This document shows, one piece after another, positions 38,501 to 49,710 of a stretch of 64,000 nucleotides of DNA. The notes under the pieces are model-generated. The model saw nothing but the letters and a program-made list of their open reading frames with translations, had not been told where the DNA came from and searched no databases. Position numbers and translations under genes: made by a program. Source of the stretch: Hymenolepis diminuta (taxonomy: Eukaryota > Platyhelminthes > Cestoda > Cyclophyllidea > Hymenolepididae); contig CAADRB010000025.1 of assembly GCA_900708905.1 (NCBI GenBank), positions 1,661,879 to 1,725,878 of the forward strand, written 5' to 3'. Position 1 is the stretch's first letter. Every line of letters starts with the position of its first letter.

Positions 38501-41500
38501 GTCCACAAATTCTGGTCATCCGCGACTTATTCCAACTTGAGTAAACTTGTTAACTTTCGAAGTTTCCCAATAAAACAAAGTTGTAATTACTCCGCATTGA
38601 CATTTATTTGTTATAATTGAGTCTTAAATTTTATGAATTTTTAAACGCTGACCTTTTTTATCATTATTACCAATGGTATGGCCATAAATGTAAACAAAAT
38701 ATTCTCATGAAATAATGTTTTCTCTTGCACAACAAAAAATAACCTGATACAACGTGTTTCATGATAAACACAAAGCGTCTCTCTTTATTTACACTTCTGA
38801 AGTATAACTCACTCTGTAATTAACTAAACTTTCCATAGCGCAATGTCAGACCCTGGGTTTCTGGACAAATTCATCTCTCATCTCAGAATGGAGAAAAATT
38901 ATTCTTGTTTAACAAAATGAACAAATATTTTAATAATAAATGCATATTATTTCTGTCGAAAATATAAATTCTTTAAAATTATCAGGATGCATTGAAGCGA
39001 ACTCAATGAAGGATCAAATCCTAAGACCTTCTGCATCAATACTATTGTACAAAATTACGGGGCTACTTCTAATTACAACAGTTGACTTTGAATCAATTCA
39101 AACTAAATAAATATATAACTTTTTTTATTTAATCACGTAATTGCCTATTTTCTATATACAATTTTCAATTTTCAATCAATATTCTGACTTATGAATAATC
39201 GGTGAAGCAGATCAAATGAAATTTTGAGAATCTTCTTATTAAGCAAATTTGTCCCAAGGAGATTTAAATTTTATAATTTTTTTTAGATCTCCCATTTGCT
39301 CAATGAAGAAGAGCGTTTTCTGCTTGTATTCCGAAAGCTATCAAATATAAGCTCCAGCTTTGAATTTATGAAGGTAATGGCATTCATTCGTTTTAATAAA
39401 GTGAAAAATTGTCTTAGATTTGGCGGGAATTTGACGCTGATGGTAATGGAATATTAGACAGCACAGAGCTACAGGTGAAACTGCTTTCATTAATATTAAT
39501 GTTATGGATCTTTCTTTAGGCATTTTTGCGGAAGCTTTTATCCAAAACGGCTGTACCAGTTACTGAAGAAAAGATCCAAGAGTTTTCTACACTTATTGTG
39601 AGTTTGAAGTAAACACTTAAAATAGCACACTTTAATGCTTATTCATTCTACACTGCGCCCTCTTTTTGAAGCTGACCAAGATATTTGTGCCGTCAAAGAT
39701 TTAACACATTACTCCAAACTTATTGTTCACAAATGGCATAAATAATTGTAGCGATGTTGATGAACAATAGCTAATACCATTTCCTGCTTAAATATCTTTT
39801 TCAAAAAATACTTACTGCCCTTTATGCGTCTTCAATAACCACAACTCCCTGCCTTTTTGATTTAGATGCGATTTTTCGATGTGAATTCGGACGGTCATTT
39901 ACAAATTTGCGAGATGTCAAAGTAATTGTGTTTCCTTTTTGAAACATTTCTGTTTTATAGGCTGCTTCCCACTAAGAACAACATTCTTGCAAACAATACC
40001 CTCCATGTAAGAATTTGATTCAGCTTTTTGATGACCAACTGAATTCTAGGATATATCGGAGGATGAATTGGACCGGATTTTTGATTTTTATGATCAAGTA
40101 AGCGAAACATGTCCATTACTAACAGTTTCCTACATGTCAGAATTTGGTCGCATTTAAGAAATTATATTTTTGTCATTATATACTTCAATATCTGCATTGT
40201 CAAGGTCATGAAAAAGTATTTTTGTGAATTTTAACTTATTTCATGGAGTATTGAATTAAGCTTATCTTCAAACAGGTGCATAAAATGTCAGTAGAAGCTA
40301 ATGTGTATCTGAAAACATAGTTGACTAATAAATATTACAGGATATCGCATTGTGCTTAGAACAAATAGCCTTTCAGGATGACTAATCCGATAGTGACAAA
40401 ATTATTTATTTATGGGGCATAATATATATATATAAGAGTTACTGCCGCGCAAATTGAGAGAGTTGGATTATGCCCACATTCATTATCTGACCAACGAGAA
40501 GTACTTGGGCGATCACACTATGGAGAGTATATAACTTATGGCCTTAGAACTCTTTCATTATGTCATCTCAGTTTACATTGAATAAGTTCTTCTACGTTAA
40601 GATCATGTAGAATACGTAAGATCAAGTTTTCTTGGCTGTTTAAAGGAAAAATGAATTGATCTCTCAAGACTGACTATTGCAATTGAACAAACGTTCAATA
40701 ATCGACAGAGATTGCGGATAGTAATTTGATGAGAAATTCTAAGAAAGAATAATTATATTTGAATTTCAGAAAGTGGAGTAGTTAGCCCCCATCAAGTGAA
40801 TACTTCAAAAAGTAAATAAGGTCACTTTTTAATTCCCGCTTTATCGTCTCCTCCAATTATTCCTTATTGAAGTTTAATTATCCTGTTTCAGTTGCTATCT
40901 CACAACGAAAAAAATTGTAATAATTTTTTCCGCACCCCACTGGAATGCAATATTATGTAAAGTCATAATTGAATGAATATGTCATTATTTCAAAGTCATT
41001 TTAGTTTCAGAACTCCCGTTTTCAGATCAACTCAATTTCGATAATGTGAAATAAATTTTAATTTGGTAATTTTTGAAGGGTTACACCCAAAACCAGGTTA
41101 AATACTAACTTATATAATTACAACACAGTTTAATATACCCTATGTAAGTTTTCGTCCCATGTGAAGGAAAGTGAAAGCATTTTTGTTCAATCACACCGCT
41201 AACATTATGTTTAATGACATCCTTCATCCCATTTCTAGAAATCCGCAGTCTTTGAAAGCTACTGTCAAGACTTTAATGCTTCCAACTACTAATAAAAGTT
41301 TGTATTTTCTTCTGGGAAATATAACTACATTTGGGGGGACAAATTTCTTGTTCAAAATCCCACTTATTGATTATTATGATACTTTTATCTGATAATTCCA
41401 AATCTTCACCTAATTTCAGACACATCAAATCCATTTGTTAATTAAAAAAATTTGTTTGTGAGTTTTTTATTCTATTTTAACTCTTTGGGTCGTTTGATAT

Positions 41501-43508
41501 AAAGATGCGTTATGCTTTTCGAATGTGTTAGCTCTTGATGTTACTCAATTCGAAATCATCCTTTCGTTGTTTTGATTTTTATAATGAAGCCTAGATGGTA
41601 GTGTGGAAAATAAAATTACTAGAAGGTTCCAAACTTTCTGTATTTCCAGTTGTAGACCTATTTTAATTAAAAAATACCATTAATAAAATGCTGGATTTCA
41701 ACTTTAGATCTAGAATCTGAAATTAATCCCATTATAAGTTTTCAAGGTCATCCAATCCCTAGATAGGTAAAACGGTGAACGTTCTATTATAGTTTAGTTA
41801 AATCCCCTTAACAGTATTTTGTGAAAAAAGGAATACACAAACCTTAGTTTGGAAATTGTTGTTGAATTTTTTTTAAATTTCTAATCATAATAAATGTTGA
41901 TAAATGTGTAAGTGAATGTACACTATCTAAGAGGTCCCAATATAATCCTTTAAGGTGAATATTTCCCATTAATAAGCAGAGATTCCTACTTTCGACGTCA
42001 ATATTTCTACAATAAGTGGAATATGGGTTAAATGACATAGTTTTTCGGGACAAAATGAATTTGAATCGGCAGGATTAAGTCATACCCTACTGTGAATTAT
42101 CAGAACAAATGTTTCGATTTTGATAAATATTTATGCATTTGTGGTGTTTATTTATATATTTTAATGCAATTTACTTGAGTAATTGACATCAACACCTTTT
42201 AAATACTATTTAAGATCTACTTTTACACCTAGGATCACAATGGAGTGATTGAAAACGAGGAATTTGAAGGTCTTGTTAAAGACCTACTAGATCTTGCCAA
42301 AAAGGTATGTTTTTAGGTCTAACTGCGATACATTCAGAAGAATATTTGCATTTTTTTATTATTGATATCGAATTTGTTCTCTAAGTTTTAATTGAAAATA
42401 GAAATATAAAATCTTTAAGAAAATAAAATATTTAAATAAATGTTGCATTCAACTGAACTAAAATTAAGTAACATATTTGTTGGGGTCTAAATATGAAGTT
42501 GATAGAGGGGACATATGTAAACAAGCACAACTTTAACAGTTCCAAGCAACTGGTTAGGAAAGTCGTGTTGATGAAGCTGGGAAGCCGATTCCACTTCGTA
42601 AACACAAGTTAGGACATTTATGAGGCATTATCACTCGTTTTTGCTCAATGGTCTCCATTTAACGTTTCAAAGAATGAGGTAGGTAGTTTCGATTTGCGTT
42701 TCTGCCTCTTCGAGTTGTTGTCGTTTATATCTATTGATTGGCGTCTCTTCTTTGAAATACCTAAATGACCTGGTATTTAATTGCATTAAAAATAGTCTAC
42801 AATCTACCTACCGGGCTTTCATTTGATTACAAGTGAGCATACAGAGTTGATTGCGGATGGCAAATTGCCCATTAAAATATAAATTATATAAAATTACAGT
42901 GAATATTCTATTCAAGGCAATAAATACTTAATATGAATATGAATATGAAAAAGTGAATACTTAAAAAGTAAAAACGAAAGAAAGGAAGCGGGAAAGTTAA
43001 GAAAATGAGAGGAAAAGAGATTATTGGGTTAAAATAGAAAATAACGAAAAGAAGAGTTGAAAATGTGGAGGTTCTTAGTTTCCTGGATAATGCTAAACTG
43101 CAAAATACAAAGTGTTGAGTATTTGACAGGTAGACAAGGAAATTTTGTGACAAATTTTCTTGTTTCTGCACAATTTAAGCGAGGATCATCTCATTCCTGA
43201 CAAACTTTGATTAGTGCGAGAGTATTAGACAAAGTCAAAATGCAAAACTTTCGTTATCAACACATCCAGAAAAGGAAATCCGGTCTCTTATCATCGAGAG
43301 CTAGTTTAGATCTTTGGTAACTTTAAAGAAATTTATGTGCATTGTTCTTCAACTTTATGATAATAATTATATTTCCTTGTAGAATTACGAGAGCAAGGAT
43401 TTGGACGAATTCAAGGACCTTTTGCTAAAACAATGGGATGAAAATTCTGATGGAAAAATCAGTAAAACAGAGCTCAAACTTCTACTTCATCACTCTCAAT
43501 CTATGTAA
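35078..43508 (+). CDS. SCGN: Secretagogin-like six-EF-hand calcium sensor, 11 exons
   Basis: Exons 35078-35207, 35377-35453, 36708-36788, 39287-39373, 39418-39474, 39520-39597, 39866-39921, 39961-40006, 40050-40097, 42233-42304 and 43383-43508 give 285 aa with every phase matching. Canonical EF loops: D41-E52 (DINHDGALTGEE), D131-E142 (DADGNGILDSTE), D175-E186 (DVNSDGHLQICE), D219-E230 (DQDHNGVIENEE) and D263-E274 (DENSDGKISKTE). The second hand (85-96) is degenerate, keeping Ile at loop position 8 and Glu at position 12. The linkers FEFMKIW and EEERFLLVF and the six-hand order match the calbindin/calretinin/secretagogin family (260-276 aa in vertebrates), and the C-terminal part reads closest to secretagogin. 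Such proteins are cytosolic Ca2+ sensors or buffers in neurons and secretory cells. Exon 3 relies on a GC donor (GAG|GCAAGT). Introns 4, 5, 7 and 8 are only 39-45 nt. Orthology to SCGN rather than a calbindin is inference. Confidence 0.88.
35550..35555 (+). terminator. AATAAA inside intron 2 (or TATA box)
   Basis: The string CTATAAATAAAAG contains AATAAA, 27 nt after the possible alternative stop. The same string also reads as a TATA box 30-38 nt before the nested ATG at 35584, so it has two competing readings. Confidence 0.3.
35584..35718 (+). CDS. Nested 44-aa micro-ORF in intron 2
   Basis: Begins ATG with an acidic start (MSETEVLEEETASINVC) and ends with a hydrophobic stretch (FALSLIFLFKF) before TAA. 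A TATA-like motif lies just upstream. It is on the same strand as the host EF-hand gene. No domain is recognised; it could be a first exon, a micro-protein, or chance. Confidence 0.18.
   Translation: MSETEVLEEETASINVCPNKRLIITGKCLNGMKFALSLIFLFKF
37295..37322. other. Assembly gap of 28 Ns
   Basis: Run of 28 Ns within intron 3 of the EF-hand gene, between exon 3 (ends 36788) and exon 4 (starts 39287). It does not interrupt any called exon. The apparent frame running into it at 37149 is not a gene. Confidence 0.95.
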
Positions 43509-43650
43509 CCCCAGTAATAATCTCTATTTATCGTCATGCTTTCATCGCATACTTCTAGTTATTTATTATCTCCTTCTGCTCCTTAAAAGTCAACAGTGTT
43601 GTCACTTTCCAGTAAAACATATTAAAAAACATATATTATCACAAGCGCTT

Positions 43651-43656
43651 AATAAA
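43651..43656 (+). terminator. Poly(A) signal AATAAA of the EF-hand gene
   Basis: Canonical AATAAA 143 nt after the EF-hand stop codon. A further AATAAA at 44081-44086 follows a short open stretch (44026-44079) that itself follows a strong acceptor (CCCCTATCAG), so an alternative last exon further 3' is possible. Confidence 0.5.
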
Positions 43657-46600
43657 CCTTTTGATTCTAAATTTTATAAAGTAAAATTATTTGAGCTTTT
43701 ATTTAAAAGTAAAGAAAAAGATGAAACGCATTTCTTTTATATTTTTCAAACTATTCACGATTCCCTTTCCCTTCACTTAATCAAAAGCCTCAAAATCGGC
43801 AAATTCTGTAAATAATACGCCTTTTTCAGCATTGCTATAAAAATTATTATATATTTTATTAAAATTAACAAAATGACTATAAAATTTTGCTTAGGTTTTA
43901 GAGAGATCAAAAGGGGTCCATAATAATTAAACAAATGGTACTGAAAACAAATTTAATTAAATTTTATTTGAGATCGGCTCTTTGACTACATTTTTTAAAT
44001 CCCATTCTTCACTTTCCCCTATCAGGGCTCATGGACATTCATTGATTTGATCAGCCAAATCAAAACAGTCACTATTCAGTAATAAAAATGAGGAAAATCA
44101 CTTTTATTAAATTATGATGACCGATGGAATTTCGGATATGCGTGTATTGCGCTTGAAGAGTTAAAATGAATTTCTAACCTGTGATTCTGAAAGTACTTAC
44201 GATACTACTATACAGGTAAAATATAGTAGCACTTTGTCGGTTTCTGAGTGAAGACGTCTGTTCAGTTACGAAATGGAAAAAATTTCAAACATGTTAGAGA
44301 TGGCTGGATGACAGGTGGGCATTAATAGGCTTATATGGGTAGATGGTGAAAGGGGTATAAAATAACAGGATTGCAGGTTCAAGTAAATACTCAAATTGCA
44401 TGTAAATGAATCCTAGTTTAATAGGACGGAATAGTTCAGGAAACCACAGAAAAGGCATTAACTGCAACGCTTACCTCAACCAACTTCCATAAATATTTCC
44501 ATTAGAACCCATCATGCATAAATGCCTTTAACAAAGTGGGTATACATTAGTAAAAATCAAATGTCACTTAAGCTTAGCAAAAACTTTAAATCGTCTCAAA
44601 ATAAGTTTTTAAATATCACCATCCTTTTCCACCGCAAAAATCTATCAGTCTGTCCAAACTCGCAATTTGAGTTGATTTAATTTGAGAGTTAAAAAGGATA
44701 AAATATTTCCCTGTTGAAGTATCTGAACAGGCTGATCATGGAAGGAATTCAATAATGAGAATTAAGATCGGGTAGAAGTTAAGAAAGGAATCAGGGCATT
44801 GAAGGTCGTGCTTTCTTTGCTTTTAAGTTCTATTTCATTTATTGAATTAACTCAAAGTTTCAGGGAATTTAAAAGGAATTGATACATTTACATAATGATA
44901 AATCAATCAAATATGCATTGTTTTAATGAATTCCACTTGTTTATTTATTACTATTCGTTAAGGTTATGCGCCCATTTCAAAACTGAAAACTATACATTTT
45001 GGTTCGAACCAAATGGACGTTCTTTGGGCTTAAAAATGCTGGACTGGGATATTTAACTATTAAAAGTAAATTTTGTAATCAAAGGAAATATTACTAATAT
45101 AGAAAATATATCTTGTATCATATTTTTCTGAAAATTAAAATAAGAACAAAATTTCTTGCCAAAATTCAGTTCCACGGTACACTTTTCGATGTCAATAAAC
45201 TCACCTGTATATTTTTGAAGTCCTAGAAGCTGTGCCAAAGCATTTTCTATTCTTCAAGCGGCAAGGTAGAACGGCTTTCGTTGATGAATTACAAGAAAGC
45301 ATTGGAATTTAGATAATTTAGCAATGAGCAAATGAAAGTGGATCGAGTGAAATTTGAGTTGTCCACCAACAATTTTAGCCATTATTAGTCACATAAATTA
45401 GAGAAAAGCAAACGATTCAAATATGGAATGATTTGAAGGAGAGAGCCAAGATGAAATAATCAACGGATTTGGGTTGCCAAGAGTCTCAACTTTAATAGCA
45501 TTCAGAAGACTTCGAAGGCTCCACATTTCTGTAAGGAAAACTTCATTTTGTTTTATCCTGAACTGACTTCTAGATTCATGATCGAGGTTATTTTCTTAAT
45601 ATTCAGAGCAGGTTAACCGGTTGCTTCAATTCTAAGATAGGTCGTTCAACCTCGATTTTCTTGCGTCCTGTTACATCTAGGGCAAGCCAAAGATTTCCAA
45701 CACATGAGTGCTACCACATGTACACGTTGTTTTCTTCCCCAATTTCACGCAAAGAGAAAACATTCGCTTTTCGATATGAACTGCAGACAATTATAAAATT
45801 CAAAATTTGTTCACAAAGTCATTGATAATTTCCTTCCGATCAGTATAGGGAATTTTTGAACCTCCATCGATATTTATTTTTGCATAAGATGGTAATTTTA
45901 CTTTTAAGGAAGCTTCAGAGCAAAAGTTGTTAAGGAGCTCGATTGGAAGGAGAATTTTAAATATCCTTTACTAAGTTTACTAATGATCTGAGTTCACACT
46001 GATGGAAATCCGGGGAGCTCGAGTTGTCTCATCTACCAACACTTGGTTAAAAAATGAAATTGTCCTTAACCAGTTTCTGATTAAGTAAATATTACCATTC
46101 AGGAACCAGGGATAAACTCAATAAGACTTCAACGTTTTGATATAATGCAAAGGACTATATCCATTTTTAGAAAGTGAGCAATATTCAAATAATGAAAAAT
46201 TTCTGATACACTGACATCATTGTCTACTTCCCCACTTTGTTTCATTCTTAAATGGCATATTTTGCAAATTCACGTATCTTGATGATTTCCCCTTATCAAC
46301 ATTGGGGAAAAAAATTTTCCTGCTTTGCAACGGGAGAAATCCACACATGTTTGCAGTTTTATCTAATATATTACATAATGTGATAATATCTAAAGAAATA
46401 TTTTTTAAAATGCATCGTATCTGCTCTTTACTTCTTCTTGAATTGCTGCTGATTAAAGCTAAACAGTAGTCTGCGCACGCTACTGAAATAGACATAATCT
46501 CAGTAATGGACAATCCATCCATCCGGTTCTTGATTTTAAGTGAATATTATCTAAATATTCTCTTAAATTACCCTATATTAATTTCTTGGGCGACCCATTA

Positions 46601-49440
46601 GTAGTTATGGCGAGCACAAATAGAAAAACCATGAGTGGATTCCATAATTCAACCAAGAGCCTGAGTGATGACCATGAGGGCAAGAAAGTAAAAAATTTAG
46701 CACTTTCGATAAGTATATAGGAAAGTAGGACTGAGAGGACTTAAAGGAAAGTAAATTTGAGAGAAACCATAAAGTGCTAGACTTATGGTAGGTTTGATCG
46801 TCAATACACCATTAGGCGAAGTGTTCATAACACATGATTTGGGTAGGGAGAATGTAGACTGGAGCCACTTCTATTAAGTGCTCACATTCTACTACCTCTC
46901 ATGTTAACTAGAATTAATTTTTCCTGCTTTCCACCTAATTTGCGCTAACGGACATCAATTTCGTGTCTTCTGAAATTTACGACATTCATGGTGACCACTG
47001 CTCCACGGCAGTAGCAGTATATAACACTTCAAAACGTCTCTGCTGATTTTGTTAATTTTGAAAATACTAAAATCCCTCAAATTAGCTCCGGAATAATTAA
47101 TCCCAGTTCTACATCAAGACCATCTGCTCTCATAAACTGACCCATGTATATTAAAGGAAACGAAATGATATACCCTTAAGTCTTTATTCTCGCGATCATA
47201 GCGTATTTATATCTTTATTAATAAGTTGCACTTTGACCCTTAACAACCAGACTCAATGTCATTTTGTGTGTCATCACAATGGCTTACTAAACCATTTATT
47301 AATCCCCATTTCAATTACTTCATTCTAGGAATTTTTAAAATCAGATATGTGTAAGATTCCGTTGTTGTCTAAAAGGGTACTGGCTTGAATAGGAGTGGTG
47401 TTCAGCAGGAAAAAGCTTCGGGTTCCCTGAATGCTATAATCAAGTTATTTTCACAAAAGCATGACTCTTAGCTCATAATTCTATTATCCAGACCCATAAT
47501 ATCATTATTTCCTTGTTATCTGAATTATGTATACATTTCTAAATCCTTATAAAGTAATTTGGTATTTGGATTTTCTTATCACTTGTGATTTAAACTTATC
47601 CACATAATCCATATTTCCCAAATAAATATTTAGAGGTAAGGAAAAAAGGCATATTTTCATTTCCTTCCTCGCTGAAATGTGAACAGGTATACTGGAAAGT
47701 GAATCAGTAGAAAAACCATTCAGGTGTCCTTCACTTACCAATCAAAATTGTGACCATTCAATAGAACTCATTGCCGTAACGCCTACGAGTTTTATTCGCG
47801 GGAAACATCTGAGTAACGGCAACAACAAACGTCTAAAATAAGGTATGAAAATCGGAGGGAGGGGGAAGGGGGGAGGGGGTAATTAAGTCAGGACGTCATT
47901 GTCTTATTTATTGTATTCTGGATAATTGTGTTGTCTGCACTTTCTTAATGAGAAAAGTTCGCTATTTAATCTTCATCATTTATCTCCCAGTGTGATAGGT
48001 ACGAGTTTACTAATGTTAGGGATCTGTTTATTTGTCGGTGATGGTCACGCCGCCTCAATTAATATGTATCGTTTTGCAATCAGGAGTAGGTGAAGATACA
48101 AACAAGGATATTTTTAACTTAGCACGGTTTATAATAGTCCACTCAAGGTGAACTCCAGTATGGAAGTTAAAAAATTTTAAACTACACCAGCTATGGATGT
48201 GTTCAAATTATCCCAGTTAACTTTGGCTGAATATAAATGTGATATTTGATAGGAGGGCAAAACAATGCTTCTTCGTTCACAGGAAGTCCATTATCCATTC
48301 CATGTCATCGAAAAATCATTTTCAATTCATAAACGTGACAATTCATAATGTGAAGAATTCAACCATCATACACTGACTGGTCCGTAGTCTGACCAATCAC
48401 ATTCTGCAATATCGAAATAATGATGTTCAACAATCGATCCACTCTTCTTCGGTTTATCACAATACAACCAAATCCAATTCTTGTTTACAAATAAGTCAAT
48501 AAAGCTGGCCTGGTTTGGCTATTAGAATAGTCATGTCTGGTTAAATTTCTGTCGCCTGTAACAATAAATGCTTGGAGATGACCTTGACCATAAATTTTAA
48601 TGAAGTTGAAATTTTAATAAAACTTATACTTTAAAAATGAATATTAACCTTGTCGCTTATTAATAGGTCAATTTTACTGATAACGCTTACAACTATTATT
48701 TTCTTTAGAGAGAAGACGTCATCGAAAGCTTCCCATCGACAAAATATGGGAAAATTTAAAATTATGAATATTTGTTTTCAGGAACAATCATGCGCTTAAA
48801 TTTTTATCCCTAATTGTCCTTCCTGTACAGTGCAATTTTTATTGATATGATTAAGGGCACAAAAGAACTGACTTGCAGATACGATGCACTTGTATAATTA
48901 TTTCAAGTGCAATACTGCTATGCAGATTGAAGGAAAAAATATTCCATGAATTTGACCTTCAGAATTTCAAATTACCAGAAAAATCTTGAAATGAACGTTG
49001 AAATGTACGATAGGTAAATGCGAATCTTCAAAGACCTCTCCTTTGATGGAAAAAAATGGGAAGCCAATTTTGCCAATTGGCATTCTTGATGTGAACTTTA
49101 AATAAGTGGACTTATTATTGGGACCTAAGGATAAATTCTCCAGAGCATCCGCATTCATATGTCTCGTCTCAGATTTAGAAGTAGAGGCAACAGCTACTTC
49201 CCATGTAATTCATTAAGCCTGTTCATTTATCTTGCCTATCCTTCGTATCTTGGATACGATTTGGACGAGGACGCATTACATTTACTGAGAAAGGGAAAAG
49301 AGATCTTGGCCCAAAGCAATACCTACGTTCCAGTTCGTGCTATAATGTTCATAAAGTCTTCATGATTTTTTCATTTGAAAATATTCTATTTATCGGTTAT
49401 AACGAATAAATGAGTGTTCCGATATTAAGCCTCAAGATGA
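43657..49440. other. Intergenic, AT-rich; no supported gene
   Basis: Contains the possible alternative last exon at 44026, a G-quadruplex motif listed separately and chance frames such as 46217-46522 on the minus strand (101 codons, no domain). No RNA gene or shared repeat recognised. Confidence 0.4.
47854..47879 (+). other. G-quadruplex motif
   Basis: Four or more G-runs (GGG, GGGGG, GGGGGG, GGGGG) separated by 1-2 As within 26 bp, on the plus strand, in otherwise AT-rich DNA. This meets the usual G3+ four-run rule with very short loops, which favours a stable quadruplex. Confidence 0.75.
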
Positions 49441-49710
49441 AGAAGCCGTATTTGTTTGGATTTTGGAAATCCCGTCTTTCAAAAGTCCACTTACATCCAT
49501 CTGATGATAAAGGAGGCTGCAGATCCGAACTTACCCATTTCAAAATATTGGATGGGAGTACGACTCTCGACTTTAGATACGCACAATGGAGTTGCTATAT
49601 ACAAATATCACATATTGTCTTTAAATATCGGAGAAACTATCAGAATGTTACAAGATTACAGGATTTTAACATGGCACGTCTCCACGCAATCAATAATGAA
49701 TGAATCCTAA
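49441..49710 (+). pseudogene. Possible DOCK-type SH3 fragment (scrambled)
   Basis: One open frame of 89 codons carries two pieces reminiscent of the SH3 domain of DOCK-family Rac/Cdc42 exchange factors: STYIHLMIKEA, like the F-x-x-S-Y-I-H-L-K end of that domain, and later GVAIYKY plus LSLNIGETIRMLQDY, like the domain's first strands (GVA-x-Y-x-Y ... LSLQIGDTV). The pieces are in the reverse of normal order, and the loop between GVAIYKY and LSLNIGET is shortened. No ATG opens the frame and no clear splice sites bound it. A rearranged relic is one reading; chance resemblance is the other. Confidence 0.2.

Noticed and set aside
43438..43815. 125-codon open frame overlapping the last EF-hand exon
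   Set aside because: It overlaps EF-hand exon 11 in another frame and continues into the 3' UTR; exon 11 is fixed by a clear EF-hand loop. The peptide shows no domain.
45601..45834. About 77-codon open frame after an ATATTCAG acceptor
   Set aside because: Composition is serine/arginine-rich without a domain, and no partner exon is evident.
46217..46522. 101-codon minus-strand ORF with a true ATG
   Set aside because: No domain, no supporting splice or poly(A) context, and frames of this length are expected a few times by chance in 64 kb of AT-rich DNA.
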